NCBI RefSeq assembly: GCF_000023025.1
Contig: NC_012997.1
Coordinates: 2,353,125-2,417,124 of the forward strand
DNA length: 64,000 bases
Source of the DNA: Teredinibacter turnerae T7901
GTDB lineage: Bacteria > Pseudomonadota > Gammaproteobacteria > Pseudomonadales > Cellvibrionaceae
Direction of reading: 5' to 3'
Part shown: positions 27,661 through 36,325 of the stretch, piece after piece
How positions within the stretch are numbered: position 1 is the stretch's first letter
How the letters are laid out: every line of letters starts with the position of its first letter
Position numbers and translations under genes: made by a program
Notes under the pieces: model-generated
Seen by the model: only the letters and a program-made list of their open reading frames with translations
Told to the model about the DNA's origin: nothing
The model's database searches: none

Positions 27661-28686
27661 ATGGAGAAGATTGTGCGCGACAATAGTATTGACATAATGC
27701 GATTTATTGGCCTGGCAGCCATTATATTAGCGCATGTGGGCCCGCCCGAATTACTGTACCAGTTGCGAAATTTTGATGTGCCGTTAATGGTTTTGGTCTC
27801 GGGTATGGCGTTCGGGTTAAGTTACAAACCTGGTACCCGCTATTCTCACTATCTTTGGAAAAGACTGTTTAGACTCGTCGTGCCGGTTTGGGTTTTTTTA
27901 ACGGGTTATTTTTTTGCGCTGTTGATATTTAACCCGTCACATCCAGACCTGGATGTGAATACTACCGTTAACTCCTACCTTTTAAACGGCGGCATTGGCT
28001 ACGTATGGATTATACGGGTATTTTTACTTGTTGCCTTGGTCTCACCGTTTATTTACATATGGCACAAGGCCCAGCCTTCCAACTTCGTGTATTTTATTAC
28101 TCTTGCGTTCGTATTCATGATTTATGAAGTTGTTCGCTATTTTACGTTGCCCTACATTCAGCATGACGTGGGAAACAAAATTTCACTCGTAACTCACTTT
28201 ATCGTTCCTTATGGAGTTATCTTTGCCATAGGCTTGAGAATGCCCCAGCTTAACGAAAAGCAAATTACTCATTTTGTGGTCTTATCCTTGGCTACATTTG
28301 TTTCTCTCGCGCTTGGGCTTTATGTGATGGAAGGGGTATTTGTGCCAACCCAGGAGATGAAGTACCCCCCGGCGTTGTACTATGTCTCATATGCCTTGTT
28401 TGTCTCTTGCCTGTTATGGATGCTTAGAGAGCAAATCGAGCTATTGATTGACAAGCTTAAATTGAAAACGTTTGTGCTGTTCTGTGCGCAAAACTCTATT
28501 TGGATATACCTTTGGCATATTCCACTTGTAAAGAATCTTCATGGCAATTTCGCAGTAAAATATTTAATTGCCTTTTCTGTTGCAACTATGGCGGCCTTTA
28601 TCCAAATCTGGTTGTTAAACAAGTTGCTCGAAAAAATTCAGAGTGCGGCATTAAGGAAAAACTTTAGAGCAGTTTTTAGTGGATAA
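27661..28686 (+). CDS. acyltransferase family 3 membrane protein
   Basis: Encodes 341 residues with about ten hydrophobic segments over the whole length. It opens with the family hallmark RDNSIDIMRFIGLAAIILAH, where the His lies in helix 1, followed by PLMVLVSGMAFGLSY and an Arg-rich loop (YLWKRLFRLVVPVW). A second conserved region reads NSIWIYLWHIPLV. This is the Acyl_transf_3 (OafA/NodX-like) fold, used to O-acylate glycans, lipids or secondary metabolites at the inner membrane. It has no obvious operon partner and the acceptor cannot be told from the sequence. Confidence 0.85.
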   Translation: MEKIVRDNSIDIMRFIGLAAIILAHVGPPELLYQLRNFDVPLMVLVSGMAFGLSYKPGTRYSHYLWKRLFRLVVPVWVFLTGYFFALLIFNPSHPDLDVNTTVNSYLLNGGIGYVWIIRVFLLVALVSPFIYIWHKAQPSNFVYFITLAFVFMIYEVVRYFTLPYIQHDVGNKISLVTHFIVPYGVIFAIGLRMPQLNEKQITHFVVLSLATFVSLALGLYVMEGVFVPTQEMKYPPALYYVSYALFVSCLLWMLREQIELLIDKLKLKTFVLFCAQNSIWIYLWHIPLVKNLHGNFAVKYLIAFSVATMAAFIQIWLLNKLLEKIQSAALRKNFRAVFSG

Positions 28687-28800
28687 GCCAATATTGTATT
28701 CACATTACCATCGCGGAGTTGGGCATTGTTCGCTGCAGATACCACTTAGACCACTACAACTTGGATGCGATTACGACTGGTTTAAGAAATTCTTGTATCA

Positions 28801-29074
28801 GGGCCTGTTAACACTAATTCAATTGGCTCTGCTGGAGCCTGTATTTTCAGGATGAAAGGCATTTTTGGCGTTGTTTAGCGGGCTAAACGAGCGAAAAATA
28901 ACGCATCAGCCTGGAAATACAGGCCCAGCCCTGCGGGTTGCGGCTAAAATTCCGCTCTCAGCGTTGTTTATCGCTCATTTGGAACAACCTGCACTCCAAA
29001 CGTCGGGGTGCCGCATCACTCGATAGCGAAATTTTAGCCGCAACAGAATGAATCGAATTAGTGTTAACAGGCCC
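28801..29074 (+). repeat. dispersed MITE-like element, copy A
   Basis: 274 bp bounded by perfect 20-bp terminal inverted repeats (GGGCCTGTTAACACTAATTC and its complement). Inside are two hairpin arms: one with ends GCCTGTATTTTCAGG and CCTGGAAATACAGGC, one with GCGGCTAAAATT and AATTTTAGCCGC arms. The whole can fold as a three-way, clover-leaf structure. It contains no open frame. Copies B and C lie at 45005 and 58676. The flanks are TATCA on the left and TAGCA on the right, with no clear target duplication. The remaining bases of this 677-bp intergenic stretch show nothing I can assign. Confidence 0.85.
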
Positions 29075-29363
29075 TAGCATTATATGGAAAAATCTGCATC
29101 GGCGAAGTCTGAGTTGTCATGGATTTGCTCCGGTATCCGGCTGTTCTATGTATGGCCGCCTATAGCGCTTAGTGGGGTGTCCTTTGTTCGTTCGATTGGC
29201 TGTTGTGGTGCAGTGGGCGGCCCATAGTTCGCCTAATAAAAGCTTGTTATCTCCTTATAAACATATTTCATTTCGCAGTTCACAGATAAAACTTCAAGAT
29301 GTAGGCTCAAAATCAAGGCGTTGATGCGGCTTTAGTCAATCGCGCTAACCAAGGGTCGACACG

Positions 29364-30488
29364 ATGAAGCTCTGGGCTACCTCCATTGGCGTTACTTGCC
29401 TTCTCGTTGTTACTTTAGTGCTGCAATGGCACGAAATGGATAAGTACGACATAAATAAAGCGCAACAGCTGACGAATATGACGGAGGTCACTCGCTATCT
29501 TGAGGATAATCACAGCGATTTGATGGCTGACCCGGCGGGGGAGAGAATAATTACGGGCTTGTTTATTCAGTCTCTCAAGTTCTTCGATTCCAGTGAGGTT
29601 AATATCACCGGTTATATCTGGCAACACTTTCCGCTGGCACGATATGCGGGAATACCCGACTCGGAGATAAGCGCAGATTTCATCCTGCCGGAGCAGGTGA
29701 ACTCTGGCAGTGATATAAGCCCGACATTAACTTATAGAGAAAAGTCAAATTACGGCGAAGTATTGGGTTGGTACTTCGAGGCGACCTTAAAGCAGGGATT
29801 CGATTACTCTCACTACCCGTTCGATCATAAAACAGTCTGGATGCGACTTTGGCCTAAAGCCTTTTCCAAAAACGTTGTTCTGGTACCCGATTTTTCAGCG
29901 TATAAATCTACCTCCATGGATGCCATTTTCGGCATTGAGCAAGGTATTGTTCTAGGTGCCTGGACGCGCGCCAATACCTATTTTAATTACCAGACGAGCA
30001 GCTACGATACTAATTTCGGAATCCCCAACTATGTCGGTCAAACGGATTTCCCGGAATTGTATTACAACTTCGTGATCAAGAGGCGTTTCGACAACGCATT
30101 TACCGTACACTTGCTCCCCTTGTTTCTTGTTGCCGTGTTGCTTTTCGCAGCATTGTTAACGACTAGCGAAGAGCATGAAAAAAGTGGGCTTTTGGGATTT
30201 AATATTTCGGGATTTCTTGGCATGTGTTCGGCGTTGTTCTTTGTGGTGCTTATCGCACATATTCAATTACGTGAACAGTTCGCTGGCGCAGGGGTAGTCT
30301 ATCTTGAATATTATTACATTGTTATGTACGTGGTTCTCGTTGCCAGTACGGTAAATACCTATTTGTTTGCCATCCGCCCTAGAGCAATAGAGAAATGGAT
30401 AACATATAAAGATAATATTATTCCTAAAGTGTGTTACTGGCCTTCCATTATGATCGCGTTGAACCTCATAACGCTCTTCTTTTTGTAG
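29364..30488 (+). CDS. pentameric ligand-gated ion channel homologue (GLIC-like)
   Basis: Encodes 374 residues. An N-terminal hydrophobic segment (about 4-22) targets it to the membrane. The ectodomain contains VNITGYIWQHFP and the pro-loop signature FDYSHYPFDHKTVWM with Tyr-Pro-Phe-Asp at 151-154, the motif also found in GLIC. The pre-M1 stretch ELYYNFVIKRRF leads into M1 (about 246-268, with LLP), then M2 (about 278-300, ending VVLIAHIQ), M3 (about 314-336) and M4 (about 355-374). Spacing and motifs match prokaryotic pentameric ligand-gated channels along the whole length. The first ~50 residues after the signal anchor are extra. It heads a same-strand series of sensor and transport proteins. 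Ligand and ion selectivity are unknown. Confidence 0.8.
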   Translation: MKLWATSIGVTCLLVVTLVLQWHEMDKYDINKAQQLTNMTEVTRYLEDNHSDLMADPAGERIITGLFIQSLKFFDSSEVNITGYIWQHFPLARYAGIPDSEISADFILPEQVNSGSDISPTLTYREKSNYGEVLGWYFEATLKQGFDYSHYPFDHKTVWMRLWPKAFSKNVVLVPDFSAYKSTSMDAIFGIEQGIVLGAWTRANTYFNYQTSSYDTNFGIPNYVGQTDFPELYYNFVIKRRFDNAFTVHLLPLFLVAVLLFAALLTTSEEHEKSGLLGFNISGFLGMCSALFFVVLIAHIQLREQFAGAGVVYLEYYYIVMYVVLVASTVNTYLFAIRPRAIEKWITYKDNIIPKVCYWPSIMIALNLITLFFL

Positions 30489-30567
30489 TTCCGTACATTG
30501 GCAATTCTGGATAAAACAAGGCAAACAGCCTTTCAAAATCGTGTAACTCGAGCTGTTGGAGGCCGTT

Positions 30568-32478
30568 TTGGGTAGTGATGTGCGCGTCGCTGGTGACGAG
30601 ACTGTTTATGGTTTTTCTGCGAGTCAAGATGGGTCGAGCAGGGTGTGTCAATTTTTATTGGATTGCCCGCTGTTTGCTGCAAGTACCCTTGAGGACAAAG
30701 CGCGCAGCGTTGGACTGGCGTACATCAAAGAGCTTAAATCGGGCGAAGTCCTGTTTCACAAAGGAGACCGTGCGAAAACCCTGTTTTATTTATTGGATGG
30801 TCGTCTGGCGTTAGAAGGCGAGCCGGATAAAGACACCTTGGGTGCGGGTTTTTACGGTGAAGAGTCGGTGATGGGTATGCCGACCTATATAGCAGGACTA
30901 GTGGCAAGTAGGGCTTGCACAGTACTCGTTATGCCACGCGCGTTTATTGCACTTCACAGTCGATATGCCCAGTTCTACCAAGGAATTGTAGACCATTTTC
31001 ATCGCCAGCTATCTGGAGAGCTCGTCATAAGCGAACCTTCCGGCTCACTTGCCTTGGCCCGTGTTGATAACGGCATGCTAGTGGGTTGGGCGCTGTCGCT
31101 TTGTATTCCGTTGGCCGTCTTTCTGGGGTTGCACTCACTAAAATCAGAGGGGCTGCTGGATCTTTCCGACAATGGTATCACTTATAGCGCCATCTTAGGC
31201 ACCTGCGCGGTTATGTGGATGTTTCGGCTATTGCCGGATTATATAACCGGTTTGTTTTCCATTCTCAGCGCTGTATTGATGGGCATTGCTGCGCCTGAAA
31301 CCGCCTTTAGCGGTTTTTCGAGCGACAGTTTTTTTTTAGCGATGGGCATCCTGGGGCTGAGTGTGGTTATTAAAAGTTCCGGCCTGAGCTACAGGCTGTT
31401 CATCGCACTCCTGCGTATTGGGCCTGCGCGCAAGTTCTGGTACAACTTAAGCTTTTTCACCGTAGGCGGGTTGCTAACGCCATTTATTCCAACCACTAAC
31501 GGTCGCGTAACACTAGTCGCGAATCTTCTGCCTGAAATACTCACGGGCGTGCCAGAGAAAATTCGCCGTGCTGAAGGGCCTAGACTAAAAATGAATTTAC
31601 TACATGGAGCCTCGTTGCTCTCTCCATTTTTTGTTAGTAGTAAATCGGTCAACTTTATTGTTCTAGGTATGCTGCCACTGCAGGTTCAAGAGTCTTTTCA
31701 GTGGGTGAGTTGGTTTATTGCCGGGAGTGCGGTGTGTGGGGTTATGCTTGCACTGTATCTACTGCTTAATCTCGTGATGTTTCGCAATCGCGTGAGTTTT
31801 GTGGTACCTAAATCTATCGTTCGCTCGCAACAGCAGCTACTTGGGCGACTGACCGGGCAGGAGTGGTCGGGTCTGCTTGGCTTGGCAGTATTGTTGTTTG
31901 GCTTGATGTTTTCTTCTTTGCACAAGTTGGATATTGCTTGGGTTGCCATGGCTATATTGTTTTATCTGATGATGTTTGGCTTCCTGGGACAAAAGCAGTT
32001 TAGGGCGTCTATCGATTGGAGCTTTCTTGTTTTTCTCGGTTCTTTGATCGGTATGGTCAATGTAATCCGTGAGACAGGCATTCATCTTTGGTTAAGTGAT
32101 CAGCTTAATTTTCTAGTTGTGCTTATGGATAGCTCACCAGGAATTTTTGTGGTGGTTTTGGCAATAAGTATTGCCCTAGTGCGAATAGTGCTGCCTATTA
32201 ATGCAACTGTGATCGTTTTTGCGACACTGTTGATTCCCTTGGCGTCAAATGTAAGTTTGAACCCGTGGATAATCGGCTTTCTGATTTTACTTTTTTCAGA
32301 AAGCTTTATTTTACCTTATCAAGCGTCTTACTACTCCTTGTTCTTGGAGTTGACTTCTTCTGTCGAAGTCGGATCGCAGAAAAAAATATTCGTGTTCCAC
32401 TGTGCAATTTGGCTAATTAAACTAAGCGCTGTTTATGCGAGTATTCCTTTTTGGGTTCACCTAGGGTTGCTGGCGTGA
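30568..32478 (+). CDS. cyclic-nucleotide-binding domain fused to SLC13/DASS-type permease
   Basis: Encodes 636 residues. The TTG at 30568 is chosen because GGAGG (30558-30562) sits 5 nt upstream; another TTG at 30556 overlaps that site. Residues ~25-150 form a CRP-like jelly roll (LKSGEVLFHKGDRAKTLFYL, then GFYGEESVMG and SRACTVLVM), with the GE...SRA elements of a phosphate-binding cassette. The rest has about 12 membrane segments with two re-entrant-like motifs, FIPTTNGRVTL and LPINATVIV, in the positions where DASS carriers have SNT motifs. A cyclic nucleotide, or a related ligand, may gate uptake of an organic anion. The next gene overlaps its stop (GTGA). Confidence 0.75.
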   Translation: MGSDVRVAGDETVYGFSASQDGSSRVCQFLLDCPLFAASTLEDKARSVGLAYIKELKSGEVLFHKGDRAKTLFYLLDGRLALEGEPDKDTLGAGFYGEESVMGMPTYIAGLVASRACTVLVMPRAFIALHSRYAQFYQGIVDHFHRQLSGELVISEPSGSLALARVDNGMLVGWALSLCIPLAVFLGLHSLKSEGLLDLSDNGITYSAILGTCAVMWMFRLLPDYITGLFSILSAVLMGIAAPETAFSGFSSDSFFLAMGILGLSVVIKSSGLSYRLFIALLRIGPARKFWYNLSFFTVGGLLTPFIPTTNGRVTLVANLLPEILTGVPEKIRRAEGPRLKMNLLHGASLLSPFFVSSKSVNFIVLGMLPLQVQESFQWVSWFIAGSAVCGVMLALYLLLNLVMFRNRVSFVVPKSIVRSQQQLLGRLTGQEWSGLLGLAVLLFGLMFSSLHKLDIAWVAMAILFYLMMFGFLGQKQFRASIDWSFLVFLGSLIGMVNVIRETGIHLWLSDQLNFLVVLMDSSPGIFVVVLAISIALVRIVLPINATVIVFATLLIPLASNVSLNPWIIGFLILLFSESFILPYQASYYSLFLELTSSVEVGSQKKIFVFHCAIWLIKLSAVYASIPFWVHLGLLA

Positions 32479-33596
32479 AAGTGTTTTTGCATAGGGGGTC
32501 CATGTTGGTTTTTTTACTGGTGACTGTATCACTAGTGCTTTTGAACAGCGCGAAACAAAAGCGAATTTTCATTCTACACAGCTACAATACAGATTATGCT
32601 TGGACACGCGGGTTGAATTTTGGTCTCGAGAAGGGGATGCGCGAGCTTTCACACGGTCGTGTTAATTACGATGTTCGATATTATTATATGAATGCGAAGA
32701 ATATTCCATTTGAAACGGACGCGGACGTGCGGGGGCCGGTGAAGCAAGCGGTTCAGGCAATAGAAATGTATCAACCTGATGTGATTATCGCTTTTGATGA
32801 TATTGCCCAAAAATTTGTTGTGGCGCCCAACTATATAAATCGACCAGGTGTCGATGTCGTGTTTTCAGGTGTAAACGGCGATGAGACTCGCTACTGTAGC
32901 TCAACTCGGGGTGATGAAAAAGTCTGTTATAACACGGCAGTAAATGTGGTGGGTACACTTGAGCGCATACCTGTTGCGAGCGTAGTTGATATTATTCATT
33001 TCTTGCGGTTAGAGAACCCGCAGACATTGGCGTCCGCTAAGCATGTCCACTTTCTGCTCGATGAATCGATTACAGCCACTCAGGATGCGCTCTATTTGGA
33101 GAACCAGGATTGGCAGGATATGGCATTTAGCGTCTCCCCCCCCATTGATACCTACGAAGACTGGCAAAACTACATTCTAGGAATCAACCAGGAAAATGTC
33201 GACTTCCTGCTGGTTGATGGGTATCGCAAGTTGCGTGTTGACGAGAGCGTCACAACGCATAATACCGCCGAGCAACGTATATACGCCGATCCGCTTAAGG
33301 TTGCCCGATGGACCGAAGCAAATTCCAATATCCCTATTATTGGCCTGAACGCATTTTCTAGCGAAGACGGGTTTATGCTTTCGGTTGGGGTTTCCGCATC
33401 TGCACTTGGTTACAAGGCTTTTGTCAAAGCGTCCAATTTGATTATGGATGATCATCCGATTAACTCGCTAGAACGTGTCGATATTTCTGATCAGTATGTG
33501 GTAGCCATAAATCAGACGGCGATGGAACAACGAGGTTTAAAAATTCCCAATATGTTGCAGGTGTTTGCTCGTGCCACTGAACATTTTTACGAGTAA
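32475..33596 (+). CDS. periplasmic binding-protein-like protein, ABC substrate-binding fold
   Basis: Encodes about 373 residues from the GTG at 32475 overlapping the previous stop; the ATG at 32502 behind GGGGG is an alternative. A hydrophobic N-terminus (MLVFLLVTVSLVLL) serves as signal or anchor. The domain starts with KRIFILHSYNTDYAWTRGLN and continues with VDVVFSGVNGDE and NSNIPIIGLNAFSSEDGFML. This pattern fits ABC-type uncharacterised periplasmic components (PF04392-like), also used as sensor domains of histidine kinases. There is no ABC ATPase or permease beside it, so it is more likely a ligand-sensing partner of the neighbouring channels than part of an importer. Confidence 0.65.
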   Translation: MKVFLHRGSMLVFLLVTVSLVLLNSAKQKRIFILHSYNTDYAWTRGLNFGLEKGMRELSHGRVNYDVRYYYMNAKNIPFETDADVRGPVKQAVQAIEMYQPDVIIAFDDIAQKFVVAPNYINRPGVDVVFSGVNGDETRYCSSTRGDEKVCYNTAVNVVGTLERIPVASVVDIIHFLRLENPQTLASAKHVHFLLDESITATQDALYLENQDWQDMAFSVSPPIDTYEDWQNYILGINQENVDFLLVDGYRKLRVDESVTTHNTAEQRIYADPLKVARWTEANSNIPIIGLNAFSSEDGFMLSVGVSASALGYKAFVKASNLIMDDHPINSLERVDISDQYVVAINQTAMEQRGLKIPNMLQVFARATEHFYE

Positions 33597-36204
33597 ATGG
33601 CTATGGCCATTGACCCTACGCCAGCTCTTTTGGTTTTCAGTATTGCTGATTGCTGTTGGTGAATCGCTTTTTTCGTCTTACTCTCCAGAAGTTTCTAACA
33701 GTTCTCTTTTACCGTTGAAGATTGCCCTGGTTGGCCCGATGCGGCTGGACCGAATGTCACTCTCTCAGCCAGATACCGTTGATAAGGGCAGGGTAATGCG
33801 TGAGAGTGTACTCCTATATGAGCAGCAGTTTAACGCGCAGGTTAAACCTAACGAGCGGCCGCTACAAATAACGGTTTACAACGACCGTGATAGCGATGAT
33901 CCGGAAGTTTTAGCCAGACTGGCTGAAAAGATAAAAAAAGACGGCAATATTGCCGTTATTGGTCACCGCTCCTCCCGTGTTAGTAAGCCCGCTGCGCGCG
34001 AATACGCGAAACTTGGCATACCAATGGTGGGAGGCTCGGCTACGGCGTCCGGCATCACTGAAAACAATCCCTGGGCATTTCGCGTAGTGCCGGACAATCG
34101 CTTACAAGCTCATATGGCATTGCGTTATTTTCGGAGTTCAGGGTTGTTTGATACGGCCTTAAACGTGGCCGTACTGTTTAGTAACGACGAGTATGGCGTG
34201 TCCATGAATCAGGCATTTGTGGAGAGGGCTGGGCAACTGTCTCGAGAATTGAATATGACGCTAAGCAGCTACGCTGTCGAGCTGCCAGAAGATGGTGAAT
34301 ACTCAGTAAAACAAGCGCGAAAGATGGTCGACCGACTTCCGGCACATAGTGGAATTAACGCAATATTTCTAGCGGTACATGATGTTGAGGGCCGCTATCT
34401 GATAAAAGCGCTGCGCGATAATCCAAACACTGCGGGGCTGCCGGTTGTTGCCAGCGCGTCTATTGGCAAGCAAGGGTTTGCAAAGTATTTTAGTGAGATT
34501 TTGGGGGTCAATTCGCTTCCCGTTGATCATTATCTCGACGGAGTGTTTGCCCTTAGCCCAATGATATACGACATCGCCGGCCAAAGCGCACAAAATTTCT
34601 CTCTAGCGTATTACGCTGCTTACGGCCGCCGACCAGACTCGTCGGCTGCCAGTTACTTCGACGCTATTCACGCTGTGGTGAGCGCGGCTGCCGGTGTTCA
34701 GGATAACCTTCCTATCGCGCAGCAGCGAATAACTTTGCGCGATAGTTTGGCGGAGCTGGACGACCCCCAGCGGCCCATCCAAGGACTCTCTAGCGATTTT
34801 TTCTTTGATGAATTGGGCAATGTCGTGCGCCCTCTTATGGTGGGACAGTTCAGTGGTGAGCGGTTTATCTCAGCGCCGATACAATTGGGCTATGATCGTG
34901 GAGTGCTATATAAAACCCACGTAGTCTATACCGCAATTAAAGTAAAAGAGATAACAGATGTTTCGTTAGAAAAAAATACCTTTAGGGCGGTATTCGAAGT
35001 GTGGTTTAGGGGAGTAGGCGGCATTGATATTGATTCGGTTAGTTTTGTTAATAGTGTTGACGCTGAGGGGCTTGATGAGCGTGAACGTGTGTCTGAAAAA
35101 TTTATGCAAGCTCCTCTGGGATATACGCTGAACAAGGCGCAAGTACCGATTACTTACAAGCGCTATACGGCCGAGCGCACCTTCCTCTTAACGGAGCAGC
35201 GCGGGCGTGGTGCCTTTGGTGAGTATATAGCGGCAATTGAGTTTCGACATAATAATCTGCCCCGTAAAAATATTATTTATGCTACTGACTTTCGCGGTGT
35301 CGATACCAATTGGGGCGAGGGGCTTGAAATGGACGGCTGGCAATTGGTGCAGGAATCAGCGTTTCAGTCGAGTTTTGTACGTGAAACTTTGGGTGATCCT
35401 GAGCTACTGAGCGCGTCGACTAAGTCGCGTACGTCCTCACTGTATAGCACCGTATATCTACTTAAATCCCGCTCGTTTTCATTGCGTGGCGTTATACCGC
35501 CCAGTTTGGAAAAAATGATATTTCAAGTCAGCTTACTTGGCTGGCTGCTTGTCGCGTTCGTCTTGAGTTGGCTCCCGCTAAAGCGGCTCCTTTGGTTGCG
35601 CAGTATTGTTTACGCATTCATTTTACTTACTCTGGAGCCTTTGATATTGGCTAAATCCGTCGAAATGTTGCCGATGTTTCATACCTCTGTGATCTCTCGA
35701 TCTTTCGATATTGCCTGGTGGGTACTACTTGCGTATACCTTGGCTCAGGGAATCAACAACTATATTTGGGATATGCTCGATAGAAAGGCTCGTGTATTGA
35801 AATCCGAATCAGCTCTGGCGGCGACCGGGATTCCTACAATTTTACGTACGCTCACCAGTTGGTTTTGTTTTACACTTTGTGGCTTTGGTGTTATACGTTT
35901 TGTATTTGACATGGAAATTACACATTTGTTGGCGACGTCTGGCTTACTGACATTTATTGCTGGACTAGCATTGCAGGAAAATTTAACGGATTTGTTTTCT
36001 GGCTTAATTCTAAATATCGATAAACCTTTTTCAATCGGCGATAAAATAACTGTCAACTCCGAAATTTGCGGCACGGTAGTCAATATGAGTTGGAGGTTCA
36101 CCTCACTGGTAACCGACGATAATGAAATGATCGCGCTACCCAACAGTATGCTGACCAGCGGCACAGTCGGCCGACCGCTGGAAGCGAGCCTGCCGAGTCT
36201 TTGA
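33565..36204 (+). CDS. LIVBP-type binding domain + pLGIC-like ectodomain + MscS channel fusion
   Basis: Encodes up to 879 residues. No ATG is in frame near the 5' end; TTG 33565, GTG 33571 and TTG 33610 are possible, and the first two overlap the previous gene. After an N-terminal helix, residues ~50-420 form a Leu/Ile/Val-binding-protein fold (KIALVGPMRL, IAVIGHRSS, GIPMVGGSATASGI, VAVLFSNDEYG). Residues ~450-640 resemble a ligand-gated channel ectodomain: VVYTAIKVKEITDVS, then FRAVFEVWFRG, a beta-rich block, and SLYSTVYLLKSRSF entering a helix with VIPP. Membrane helices follow, and an MscS pore/beta module ends the protein (LLTFIAGLALQENLTD, DKPFSIGDKITV, IALPNS). The usual MscS C-terminal cage domain is missing. 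It probably couples amino-acid-like ligand sensing to ion or solute efflux. Confidence 0.75.
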   Translation: MLVPLNIFTSKWLWPLTLRQLFWFSVLLIAVGESLFSSYSPEVSNSSLLPLKIALVGPMRLDRMSLSQPDTVDKGRVMRESVLLYEQQFNAQVKPNERPLQITVYNDRDSDDPEVLARLAEKIKKDGNIAVIGHRSSRVSKPAAREYAKLGIPMVGGSATASGITENNPWAFRVVPDNRLQAHMALRYFRSSGLFDTALNVAVLFSNDEYGVSMNQAFVERAGQLSRELNMTLSSYAVELPEDGEYSVKQARKMVDRLPAHSGINAIFLAVHDVEGRYLIKALRDNPNTAGLPVVASASIGKQGFAKYFSEILGVNSLPVDHYLDGVFALSPMIYDIAGQSAQNFSLAYYAAYGRRPDSSAASYFDAIHAVVSAAAGVQDNLPIAQQRITLRDSLAELDDPQRPIQGLSSDFFFDELGNVVRPLMVGQFSGERFISAPIQLGYDRGVLYKTHVVYTAIKVKEITDVSLEKNTFRAVFEVWFRGVGGIDIDSVSFVNSVDAEGLDERERVSEKFMQAPLGYTLNKAQVPITYKRYTAERTFLLTEQRGRGAFGEYIAAIEFRHNNLPRKNIIYATDFRGVDTNWGEGLEMDGWQLVQESAFQSSFVRETLGDPELLSASTKSRTSSLYSTVYLLKSRSFSLRGVIPPSLEKMIFQVSLLGWLLVAFVLSWLPLKRLLWLRSIVYAFILLTLEPLILAKSVEMLPMFHTSVISRSFDIAWWVLLAYTLAQGINNYIWDMLDRKARVLKSESALAATGIPTILRTLTSWFCFTLCGFGVIRFVFDMEITHLLATSGLLTFIAGLALQENLTDLFSGLILNIDKPFSIGDKITVNSEICGTVVNMSWRFTSLVTDDNEMIALPNSMLTSGTVGRPLEASLPSL

Positions 36205-36325
36205 AATCGCTACGAAATGTGTACATCTCACGCGAGAGCGTTGCTTAAATTTGGGTTAGCAGCAGGGCTACGAGTATCCTGCTATGTTTGCTGAGAGATA
36301 TTTTTCATACAATTAGTATGTTAAT

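Noticed and set aside
36120-36204. Possible frameshift truncating the MscS domain of the fusion protein
   Set aside because: I could not see an MscS C-terminal domain in any frame downstream, so a naturally short version is more likely than a sequencing error.
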